6,817 nt of DNA from Chloroflexota bacterium. GTDB lineage: Bacteria; Chloroflexota; Anaerolineae; Anaerolineales; UBA4823. This document shows positions 1-4,969 of this stretch, one piece after another. A program made the position numbers and the translations under genes. The stretch lies in assembly GCA_023395675.1 (NCBI GenBank), contig JAEWYL010000195.1, positions 1 through 6,817 of the forward strand. The letters are read 5' to 3'. Numbering within the stretch: position 1 is the stretch's first letter; every line of letters starts with the position of its first letter. The notes below the pieces were generated by a model that saw only the letters and a list, made by a program, of their open reading frames with translations, was not told the origin of the DNA and did no database searches.

Positions 1-546
1 CCAGGGGACCTGGGGGCCGGGCAGCGGCAGCCCTGCCCGGCGCATCACCGCGTAGGCCAGCACCGCGATCAGCGGGTAGAGGAACAAAATGGGCAGGTAC
101 CAGGCCCGGTTGCGGATTTTTGGGTAATCCAGCGCCCGGCGGAAGAGGGCGCGCAGGCCTGCGGGCCCGGCCCTCCGGTACGTCAGGATGCAGGCGGCCA
201 CCAGCGGGACCACCAGCGCCAGGGCGCTGGCAGGCAGCTTCACGGGCAGGGGCAGCGGTCTCCCGCCGAACAGCCAGAAAGGGACGGTCAGGGCGGTGAC
301 AAGGACGAAATAATCCCTGACCGGCTCCTTCCTGCCGGCCCCAGATGAGGCCTCTACCGGGGGTTCCAGGCTCTCTTCCCGCACCGCTTCCGGCGCCTGT
401 TCGCCCGCCGGGTCACTCGGGGGCTGCGTTTCGCCGGCGGGCCGGCGAGCCTGTCTGCGCCGCCTCAGCCACACCCCCGCCACCGCCGCCGCGCCCAATG
501 CCGCCAGCCCGCCAAGCAGGGCTATCCCAGGGCTGCTGTTTCCCAT
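1..546 (-). CDS. CPBP (CAAX-type) intramembrane metalloprotease family protein, 3' end cut by window edge
   Basis: Only the first 182 codons lie in the window; the frame is open to position 1. Residues about 5-25 form one hydrophobic helix followed by an RRRR stop-transfer cluster. Residues about 33-76 are a Pro/Glu/Ala-rich linker. From residue 78 the sequence resembles the start of CPBP proteases: a YFVL helix reaching a PFWLFGG turn, a KLPASALALVVPL helix (103-115), a basic amphipathic stretch with LFRRALDYPKIRNR (134-147), and a helix 148-167 beginning WYLPILFLYPL. Family members cleave or process substrates within the membrane, or act in bacteriocin immunity and protein sorting. The catalytic Glu/His motifs lie in the missing part, so activity cannot be judged. 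The ATG at 546 is chosen because no other ATG, GTG or TTG lies closer to the CPBP core; the upstream AAGAGAG is a weak ribosome site. Family call fairly sure, substrate unknown. Confidence 0.75.
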   Translation of the reverse strand, partial: MGNSSPGIALLGGLAALGAAAVAGVWLRRRRQARRPAGETQPPSDPAGEQAPEAVREESLEPPVEASSGAGRKEPVRDYFVLVTALTVPFWLFGGRPLPLPVKLPASALALVVPLVAACILTYRRAGPAGLRALFRRALDYPKIRNRAWYLPILFLYPLIAVLAYAVMRRAGLPLPGPQVPW

Positions 547-558
547 ACTCTCTTACGC

Positions 559-585
559 TTACGGGCCGTCCGAAGATGCGCTCAT
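559..585 (-). other. Possible 8-residue leader ORF before the CPBP gene
   Basis: An ATG at 585 preceded by ACGGAG opens an 8-codon frame (MSASSDGP) that stops with TAA 12 nt before the CPBP start. It could couple translation to the downstream gene, whose own ribosome site is weak. An ORF this short easily occurs by chance. Confidence 0.15.
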
Positions 586-640
586 GACTCCGTTTTGGAA
601 GCTGATCCCGGCTGCGGTCACCCAGTCTCTACCCGAAACT

Positions 641-674
641 TGTTGTGATGGGGGCGCAGCCCCCCATCACAACA
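641..674. repeat. Perfect 14-bp hairpin between two minus-strand genes
   Basis: Arms TGTTGTGATGGGGG (641-654) and its exact reverse complement (661-674) flank a 6-nt loop CGCAGC. It lies 69 nt past the stop of the SH3b gene and about 95 nt before the CPBP start. It may act as a terminator for the SH3b gene or as a leader structure for the CPBP gene. Neither strand has a proper T-run after the stem: the plus side continues TAAAAATATATTTT and the minus side AAGTTTCGGG. A textbook intrinsic terminator is therefore not shown. A dispersed palindromic element is another possibility. Confidence 0.6.
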
Positions 675-676
675 TA

Positions 677-688
677 AAAATATATTTT
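677..688. repeat. AT-only 12-bp palindrome
   Basis: AAAATATATTTT is a perfect palindrome directly beside the 14-bp hairpin, in an otherwise GC-rich window. It could be a promoter or protein-binding site for the CPBP gene, or part of one composite element with the hairpin. No clear -35/-10 pair could be assigned. Confidence 0.35.
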
Positions 689-701
689 CAGGATAGGTTC
701 T
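686..701 (+). repeat. Copy 1 of a 16-bp motif TTTCAGGAYAGGTTCT
   Basis: TTTCAGGATAGGTTCT here and TTTCAGGACAGGTTCT at 4056-4071 differ by one base and have the same orientation, 3.4 kb apart, both in intergenic DNA. This copy has no plus-strand gene downstream, so it is not simply a promoter of the following gene. Confidence 0.4.
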
Positions 702-742
702 GAGCGGTTGCGCAGCGATTGCGCATACTTCCAGCGGGCAGG

Positions 743-1093
743 TTATTCAGCCTTGATGTAGGTTTCCCCGTCATAAATCATGGCGGCCCACTGGTCCGGC
801 CCGATCCTGGCCCAGGTGTCCTTGCCGTCGGTCCAGGTTTCCAGGATGTCCACTTCTTCACCCCGGACCAGCCCGCCCACACCCTGGGAGGTGGCGGAGT
901 GATCCGCCCGGACGTGCAGGCTGCGCACCTGGACGACTCCCTTTTTCGCCCCGCCCGCTTTTTGGGCATTGAACCTGGCCTGGATATCCGCCGTCCTCTC
1001 GGCTGCGGTCTTATCCGGGCCGGCGCTTCCGGCTGCAGGCTCCTGCTCCGGGCGCTTCAACGGTTCGGCAGACCTTTTCATATCCTCGTCCAT
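743..1093 (-). CDS. Small SH3b-domain protein without a signal peptide
   Basis: A 116-residue protein. Residues 1-50 are polar and charged, rich in Ala, Lys and Glu, and probably form a flexible or helical arm. Residues about 53-116 read as a bacterial SH3 (SH3b) fold: a strand VVQVRSLHVRADHS, then GLVRGEEVDILETW and DTWARIGPDQWAAMIYDGETYI, with the small-beta spacing and Trp/Gly positions of that family. SH3b domains usually bind cell-wall peptides or other protein ligands, most often in secreted proteins. Here no signal peptide or membrane segment is visible, so an internal location or another role is likely. The ATG at 1093 is supported by AAAGGAGG at 1100-1107, six bases upstream; an in-frame Met at codon 5 is less well placed. 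It follows the permease gene by 80 nt but has its own TATAAT box. Domain call good, function unknown. Confidence 0.75.
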   Translation of the reverse strand: MDEDMKRSAEPLKRPEQEPAAGSAGPDKTAAERTADIQARFNAQKAGGAKKGVVQVRSLHVRADHSATSQGVGGLVRGEEVDILETWTDGKDTWARIGPDQWAAMIYDGETYIKAE

Positions 1094-1138
1094 ACACTCC
1101 CTCCTTTATTTGAACAGGGTGAAATCAACTCTCGCCTT

Positions 1139-1144
1139 ATTATA
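1139..1144 (-). promoter_or_regulatory. Probable -10 box (TATAAT) for the SH3b gene
   Basis: A perfect TATAAT on the minus strand would start transcription near 1131, leaving a leader of about 38 nt before the ATG at 1093. No good -35 hexamer stands 16-18 nt upstream. The box lies in the 80-nt gap after the permease gene, so the SH3b gene may be transcribed separately. Confidence 0.4.
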
Positions 1145-1173
1145 GCCTGAGAATGGTCATTTGAGCTGCAGTT

Positions 1174-3435
1174 TCAAATTTCCACCCCGCTGCGCGCTTC
1201 CAGCTCTTCCAGCAGCCGTTTCTGGTTCCATTCCGGAAACTCCCGGATCACTTCCGCTGCCAGGCTCACCGCCTCTTCCGGCCCGACCTGCTCCGCCCAG
1301 GCGTGCAGGTCCTGGACCAGCACCCGCGCCTGCGCTGCCTTCAACACCTCGGGCCAGTACAGGTTGTACATCCTGGCGTAGCGCTCCCCGTAGCCCTGCA
1401 GCCGCTGGTTTACGCTCTCGAAATAGGCGAGCAGGTCCAGGTCGTCCTGGCGCGTTTTCTCATCCGCCAGCTCCAGCGCCAGCCAGAATGCCAGGGTGCT
1501 CTGCTCGCCGGGGACCGTCAGGCTGGAATTCTTCCTCGGAGTCCAGGTGGTGTGCGTATCCAGCACTTCGGGGAACTGCACCCAGTGGCCCCCGGCCTCG
1601 TACCAGGCCTCTTTGCGGATCCCGGCGGTTGAGATCACCTGACCATCGCCGGGAGGCCAGAGGCGGGGTTGGAAGGGGAGCCGCTGCAGGGCGTAGCGGC
1701 TGCGCATCCAGGCGCGGGCCGCCAGGTAAGCGGCGGTCCGCTCCAGGCGCGCTCGTTCCGGGCCATCGACGTCGTTTCGATACAGCCAGACGAGCTGGTT
1801 GGACAGGTAGGAACCGCTTCCATCCGGAATGAGCAGCAGGTCGCCGCTCCAGACCAGCTCGCTTAAATAGGGCGCCACCACCACGTAGCGTGGGGGCTGC
1901 TCGCCCAGGCGCGCCGCGATCTTCCCGGCCGCCTCCGCGATCAGGCTTGCCCTCGCGGTATGCTGGCTGCCTGCCAGCGGGGCGACCGCCACCGTGCTGC
2001 CGCCCACGGAGGACCGCTTCTCCGGCAGGAAGGCCAGCAGGCCCTGGGGCAGCGGCCCTTCCCAGGTGACCGCTCCGTCCTGAATGGGGATGGAGGCGGC
2101 CGCTTCCCCGCCCGTGGGGCGGAGGGTCAGCCTGTTCTGAACTGCCTGGTGCGGCGCGGAGGACCAGGGCCAGGGCCGCCAGTCCCCATCCCGCAGCAGG
2201 AAGCCGCCCTGGGAGATCACCAGCGCTTTAAGCGGCGCCGGCGCGTAGAGATAAGGGACCGTCCCAGGCCCGTCGGAGAATTTCCAGCGCAGTTCGAGTT
2301 CCAGAGAGGAGATTTGCAGCCTGCCTTCCCAGGCCAGGTCGAGCTGGACCCGGCCCTCGTTTTCGAGGGGCAGGCTCAGCACCACGCTGTCGCCCAGGCG
2401 GCGGGCGGGCAGGTCCGCGCCGGAGGCCTCACGGGCGTAAACCAGCTCCAGGCCCGGGTTCAGGCGCAGGACCAGCTCAGGTTCAGCCGGTTTCCCGGCG
2501 CGGCTCAAGCTGAGGCGGCTGGCGCCCGAGAGGGCGCCGGTCGACGCGTTCACGCTCACCTCCGCCTGGTGGCTGTTCACGATCCAGGCGTCGATCTGCG
2601 GGTCGTAGGGCGAGACCGGGACGGCATAGGTAGAGGCGGCCTGTGAGTTCAGGGCATAGCCGCCTGCCGCCGCCAGGGCGCCGGTCATCACCAGCGCCGT
2701 CAAGGCCAGCCAGCGCGGCACGGCTCGCCGCCGGTCTGTGAGCAGGGATAGCGCCAGGCCCAGGACAGCCGCCAGCAGCCCCAGGCCCAGGAACCAGGCG
2801 CCCATCCCGGTCACCCGTTCCTGCGACAGCCCCAGCCCCAGGGTGGGCGAGAACCTCAGGTCCTGAAAAAAGATATTGTAAAAAGCATCCTGCTGCATGG
2901 GGGTGCTCGCTTCCATAAATACGGGGAGAACGATCACCTGTGCGACGACCAGCAGCCACAGCAGGGTCCAGATGAACCACAGCGGAGAGGGCCTGGCGCG
3001 CCGCACCAGCACGGCAAGCAGGAAGACCAGGAACAGGCCGACCGTGTTGGCGAGCAGCAGGAAAGCCAGGCTGGCAGGCCAGATCCAGAAAGTGTAGGTG
3101 TTGGAGATGGACTGGCTGGCCGAGGGGATCAGGCAGCTCGCCAGGAACCAGCCGGCGATCTGTACCAGGCTCCCGGGCAGCAGGCCCAGCCACAGCCCGG
3201 CCAGCACCCCGACCCGGCGGGCCAGCGGCCCGGAAGGCCGGCGCGCCTCCTCCAGCAGCGGCGCGCCGACCAGGTAAGGGATCGCCAGGTAAAGCAGCAC
3301 CAGCGCGGCCGGGATGGGCGGGCCAAAGCTGGACAAAGAGATGGGGATCAGGAGCAGGACCTGGATCAGCCAGTAGGTGCGCCGAGACCAGGTCTGGCGG
3401 GCTTCGGTGATCGCGGCATTCAAAAAAGCAGCCAT
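1174..3435 (-). CDS. Seven-helix ABC-2-permease-like membrane protein fused to a degenerate M1-peptidase-like domain
   Basis: A 753-residue protein. The N-terminus is a short cytoplasmic amphipathic stretch (AAITEARQTWSRRTYW) typical of ABC-2 permease subunits. Probable membrane helices lie near 21-38, 41-60, 75-103, 116-143, 151-175, 212-232 and 243-262. Residues about 285-480 are beta-rich and resemble the N-terminal domain of M1 aminopeptidases (LRLNPGLELVYA near 323-334, strand VVLSLPL, then GGFLLRDGDWRPWPW at 410-424). Residues about 495-745 are mostly helical. The segment LERTAAYLAARAW (564-576) sits where M1 enzymes have a VAHELAHQWW-like helix, but the two His and the Glu are replaced by Ala, Tyr and Ala. 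No HExxH occurs anywhere in the protein. Known relatives in other bacteria fuse ABC permeases to M1 domains; that this is a dead version is an inference. No ATPase gene is adjacent. The start at 3435 fits GGGGAGG five bases upstream and the N-termini of permeases. Confidence 0.6.
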   Translation of the reverse strand: MAAFLNAAITEARQTWSRRTYWLIQVLLLIPISLSSFGPPIPAALVLLYLAIPYLVGAPLLEEARRPSGPLARRVGVLAGLWLGLLPGSLVQIAGWFLASCLIPSASQSISNTYTFWIWPASLAFLLLANTVGLFLVFLLAVLVRRARPSPLWFIWTLLWLLVVAQVIVLPVFMEASTPMQQDAFYNIFFQDLRFSPTLGLGLSQERVTGMGAWFLGLGLLAAVLGLALSLLTDRRRAVPRWLALTALVMTGALAAAGGYALNSQAASTYAVPVSPYDPQIDAWIVNSHQAEVSVNASTGALSGASRLSLSRAGKPAEPELVLRLNPGLELVYAREASGADLPARRLGDSVVLSLPLENEGRVQLDLAWEGRLQISSLELELRWKFSDGPGTVPYLYAPAPLKALVISQGGFLLRDGDWRPWPWSSAPHQAVQNRLTLRPTGGEAAASIPIQDGAVTWEGPLPQGLLAFLPEKRSSVGGSTVAVAPLAGSQHTARASLIAEAAGKIAARLGEQPPRYVVVAPYLSELVWSGDLLLIPDGSGSYLSNQLVWLYRNDVDGPERARLERTAAYLAARAWMRSRYALQRLPFQPRLWPPGDGQVISTAGIRKEAWYEAGGHWVQFPEVLDTHTTWTPRKNSSLTVPGEQSTLAFWLALELADEKTRQDDLDLLAYFESVNQRLQGYGERYARMYNLYWPEVLKAAQARVLVQDLHAWAEQVGPEEAVSLAAEVIREFPEWNQKRLLEELEARSGVEI

Positions 3436-3440
3436 TTCAA

Positions 3441-3447
3441 CCTCCCC
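3441..3447 (-). promoter_or_regulatory. Ribosome binding site that decides the permease start
   Basis: GGGGAGG on the minus strand stands 5 nt before the ATG at 3435. The frame stays open 27 codons further upstream to a TTG at 3516, but that extension is polar, is unlike a permease N-terminus and has no well-spaced ribosome site. Confidence 0.7.
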
Positions 3448-3452
3448 TATTT

Positions 3453-3465
3453 CGAGACTCTCTCG
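3453..3465. repeat. Short inverted repeat upstream of the permease ribosome site
   Basis: CGAGA (3453-3457) and TCTCG (3461-3465) flank a 3-nt spacer, ending 6 nt from the Shine-Dalgarno. It could be a small operator or leader hairpin, but with 5-bp arms it may be chance. Confidence 0.2.
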
Positions 3466-3733
3466 TTTCGTTGGTGAGTTTTGTTTTCTGAGTGATCGCG
3501 GGAGGCAGTCCCACAACCCCTCAGAATACCTCTCCTCCGGTATCGGCGAGAAGACTATTCAGCATGGTTCCGGTCTTGAGAAGCGCTGCGTGTGCTGCAG
3601 CACCGAGCGCGCTCGCATGATCGATCTGGAGAAGGAATGCCGCGCGAGGCCATTGCGATCCTACCCCCATCCAGGCAGTACCGGGTTTTCGGATCGGTTC
3701 CTGGTTAGATTGTATGTCCGGCGGGGGACAAAG
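3466..3733. other. Apparently non-coding stretch upstream of the permease
   Basis: No convincing gene is seen on either strand. Minus-strand frames between the small ORF stop and the permease start are broken by stops and show no domain. It holds a GATCGATC palindrome (3619-3626) and, on the minus strand, GGAGGAGAGG (3533-3542 region) between ATACC and GGTAT half-sites. It probably carries the permease promoter, for which I cannot assign a clear -35/-10 pair, and might include decayed coding sequence. Confidence 0.4.
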
Positions 3734-3886
3734 TCAAGCGAGATCCGGCGCGCTCAGGAAATCACCTCTACCCGGGCCCCGGGCGGCGGGATAGTCGGCC
3801 CGGTAGCGGTATTCCCATTCCATCTGCAGGCTGGAAAACCTGCTGCGGGCGGTATACAGGAGCTCAAGCAGGTCTTTCAAGTTCAT
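3734..3886 (-). CDS. Small 50-residue protein or truncated gene head, unrecognised
   Basis: The ORF has 50 codons and begins MNLKDLLELLYTARSRFSSL. Residues 1-20 form a clear amphipathic helix, followed by QMEWEYRYRADY, rich in aromatic and charged residues, and then a Gly/Pro/Arg-rich tail ending at TGA. The ATG at 3886 has GGGAG seven bases upstream and a TATAAT box 49 nt upstream, which argues for real expression. The helix plus aromatic strand looks like the first elements of a longer domain, and the tail looks less natural, so this may be a gene truncated by a stop or frameshift. Reading on in the same frame or the shifted frames gave no recognisable domain. I do not recognise the family. 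It could also be a genuine microprotein. Confidence 0.4.
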   Translation of the reverse strand: MNLKDLLELLYTARSRFSSLQMEWEYRYRADYPAARGPGRGDFLSAPDLA

Positions 3887-3917
3887 CCTCTCACTCCCTG
3901 CGCTGCGGCGCGCGTCC

Positions 3918-3935
3918 TGATCTGTGATCTGATCA
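3918..3935. repeat. Tandem TGATCTG repeat next to a -10 box
   Basis: TGATCTG occurs twice head to tail (3918-3924, 3925-3931) and is followed by ATCA, so three GATC sites fall within 16 nt. The array covers the predicted transcription start of the small ORF and could be an operator or a chance repeat. Confidence 0.3.
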
Positions 3936-3940
3936 TTATA
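3935..3940 (-). promoter_or_regulatory. Probable -10 box (TATAAT) for the small ORF
   Basis: A perfect TATAAT on the minus strand predicts a start near 3928 and a leader of about 42 nt to the ATG at 3886. The hexamer 17 nt upstream (GCGGCA) is a poor -35 match, so a regulator or another sigma factor may be needed. Confidence 0.4.
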
Positions 3941-3958
3941 CGGTTCTGTGGAGTGTTT

Positions 3959-4000
3959 GCCGCCCCAGCGGGCGGCGGGCGGGTGCAGGCTCTGCCGCCC
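3959..4000. repeat. Two adjacent GC hairpins in the divergent control region
   Basis: Hairpin one: GCCGCCC (3959-3965), loop CAGC, GGGCGGC (3970-3976). Hairpin two: GGGCG plus GCAG, separated by a 3-nt bulge (3977-3988), loop GCT, then CTGC CGCCC (3992-4000). They lie between the minus-strand small ORF and the plus-strand NIPSNAP gene. They could be leader structures for the plus-strand transcript, though GC-rich DNA forms such stems readily. Confidence 0.3.
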
Positions 4001-4055
4001 CTACCGCAGCAATCATTCCTGAGAAAACCGTGCTGAAATGCGGCACTCCTGGTTA

Positions 4056-4071
4056 TTTCAGGACAGGTTCT
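4056..4071 (+). repeat. Copy 2 of the 16-bp motif TTTCAGGAYAGGTTCT
   Basis: TTTCAGGACAGGTTCT matches 686-701 at 15 of 16 positions. Here it ends 27 nt before the NIPSNAP ATG and is followed by TATGCTATATTT, which could contain a weak -10 box. CTGAAAT (4033-4039) and ATTTCAG (4055-4061) also form an inverted pair overlapping it. Confidence 0.4.
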
Positions 4072-4098
4072 ATGCTATATTTGGGCGGGAGGTAATGC

Positions 4099-4449
4099 AT
4101 GAAACGTGCTCTCGAAATTCGCACATACACTTTGAAACCCGGAGCCGGCCCTGCCTTTCACAACCTGTTCGTCAAACAATCGCTCCCGATGCTCAAGCGC
4201 TGGGAGATAGACGTGGTCGCTTACGGCCCTTCCCTGCACGACAGCGACGCCTACTACCTGATGCGCTCTTATGCCGACCTGCGCGGGATGCGGCAGAGCG
4301 AGGCCGCGTTCTACGGCAGCGATGAGTGGCGGCAGGGGCCGCGCGAAGCCATCCTCGCGCTGATTGACAGCTACACCTCCATCGTCATCGAGGCGGACGA
4401 GGCCCTGCTCCAGCAGCTGCGAAAGAAGGTCGCTTCCGGGCAGAGCTGA
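4099..4449 (+). CDS. NIPSNAP family protein
   Basis: A 116-residue soluble protein matching the NIPSNAP domain, a dimeric alpha+beta-barrel (ferredoxin-like) fold. Diagnostic stretches are EIRTYTLKPG (6-15), the first strand; LPMLKRW (29-35), helix end; VVAYGPSLHDSDAYYLMRSY (39-58), central strands; and FYGSDEWRQGPREAI (71-85), before the final strand SYTSIVI. Length is normal for a single-domain bacterial member. The biochemical role of bacterial NIPSNAP proteins is largely unsettled; the fold is shared with small monooxygenases and stress-responsive dimeric barrels, so no reaction is claimed. The ATG at 4099 has GGGAGG (4087-4092) six bases upstream; an overlapping ATG at 4095 opens a frame without the domain. 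The gene stands alone on the plus strand, divergent from the small ORF and convergent with the DUF6157 gene, 27 nt away. Confidence 0.9.
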   Translation: MKRALEIRTYTLKPGAGPAFHNLFVKQSLPMLKRWEIDVVAYGPSLHDSDAYYLMRSYADLRGMRQSEAAFYGSDEWRQGPREAILALIDSYTSIVIEADEALLQQLRKKVASGQS

Positions 4450-4454
4450 TCCAG

Positions 4455-4484
4455 CCGGCGGGCGCCGGGCCGCAGTTCAGGCCC
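4455..4484. terminator. GC-rich stems at the convergent gene junction
   Basis: CCGGCG (4455-4460) with CGCCGG (4463-4468), and GGGCC (4467-4471) with GGCCC (4480-4484), overlap the 27-nt gap between the NIPSNAP and DUF6157 stops; the second stem reaches into the last codons of DUF6157. They may help end transcription from both sides, but no T-run follows on either strand. Confidence 0.3.
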
Positions 4485-4905
4485 GTTTCGAACGCATGGC
4501 TTTCAGGACCTTGACCCCGGCAGCGTTCTTCCCGCTCACGATCTCCTGGTACTCCTGCGACTCCATGGGGCAGAGCGCCACCCGGCCCTCCCGGTCGAAG
4601 AGCAGGCCCCAGCCGTAGCGTTTCGGCAGGGGCGAGGCGCGCAGGCAGGCCTGCGGCCTGGAGAAGAACTGCTCGCGCAGCCGGGCGATCTCCTCCTGCG
4701 GGAGAGCCTCCGGCAGCTCCTGCCGCTGCAGCCAGGTGCGGAACAGCACCTCCTCCTGGGTAAAGACGTACGGGCTGCCGGACAGCATGCGGTACTGGAG
4801 CAGCGCGACGGTCAGCTTCCCGCCGCGCCCTTCCGGTTCGATGCTGTGTGCGACCGGGCAGTCGTCCGCCGCTGTGATCAGGGTATGGTAATAGTTCAAA
4901 TCCAT
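4477..4905 (-). CDS. DUF6157 family protein
   Basis: A 142-residue soluble protein that matches the DUF6157 family along its whole length. Visible signatures: YYHTLITAADDCPV (5-18), the TVALLQYRML block (32-41), PYVFTQEEVLF (45-55), FFSRPQACLRASPLPKRYGW (80-99) and the C-terminal KAMRSKR (135-141). The family is widespread in bacteria and its function is unknown; it has no signal peptide or membrane segment here and presumably acts in the cytoplasm. The ATG at 4905 is preferred: GGGAGAGG lies seven bases upstream and homologues start near the Tyr-rich strand. A GTG at 4923 would add only six residues. It lies 64 nt after prfC on the same strand and could be co-transcribed with it; no clear promoter is seen in the gap. 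Confidence 0.88.
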   Translation of the reverse strand: MDLNYYHTLITAADDCPVAHSIEPEGRGGKLTVALLQYRMLSGSPYVFTQEEVLFRTWLQRQELPEALPQEEIARLREQFFSRPQACLRASPLPKRYGWGLLFDREGRVALCPMESQEYQEIVSGKNAAGVKVLKAMRSKRA

Positions 4906-4969
4906 CCGGTTTCCTCTCCCCACTTGCCCACAATAAACCGGGACACTCCCGCCGGCTCCGGGCCCTGCC

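Noticed and set aside
641..701. Complete insertion sequence or MITE
   Set aside because: No matching inverted terminal repeats or target duplication were found around the hairpin; only the 16-bp motif recurs, in direct orientation.
719..1150. A 143-codon plus-strand frame opposite the SH3b gene
   Set aside because: It mirrors the SH3b codons; the minus-strand gene has the domain and a strong Shine-Dalgarno.
1960..2646. A 228-codon plus-strand frame inside the permease gene
   Set aside because: Low-complexity Gly/Arg/Gln-rich translation typical of an antisense shadow.
3436..3516. Upstream TTG start adding 27 residues to the permease
   Set aside because: The extension is polar, and the ribosome site at 3441-3447 fits the ATG at 3435 precisely.
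3541..3720. Possible tRNA or other structural RNA in the gap
   Set aside because: No cloverleaf, no T-loop GGTTCGA-type sequence with pairing arms, and no rRNA-like stretch could be found.
3377..4036. A 219-codon plus-strand open frame across the intergenic region
   Set aside because: Its composition is random-like, it overlaps the permease start and the small ORF, has no ribosome site and no recognisable domain.
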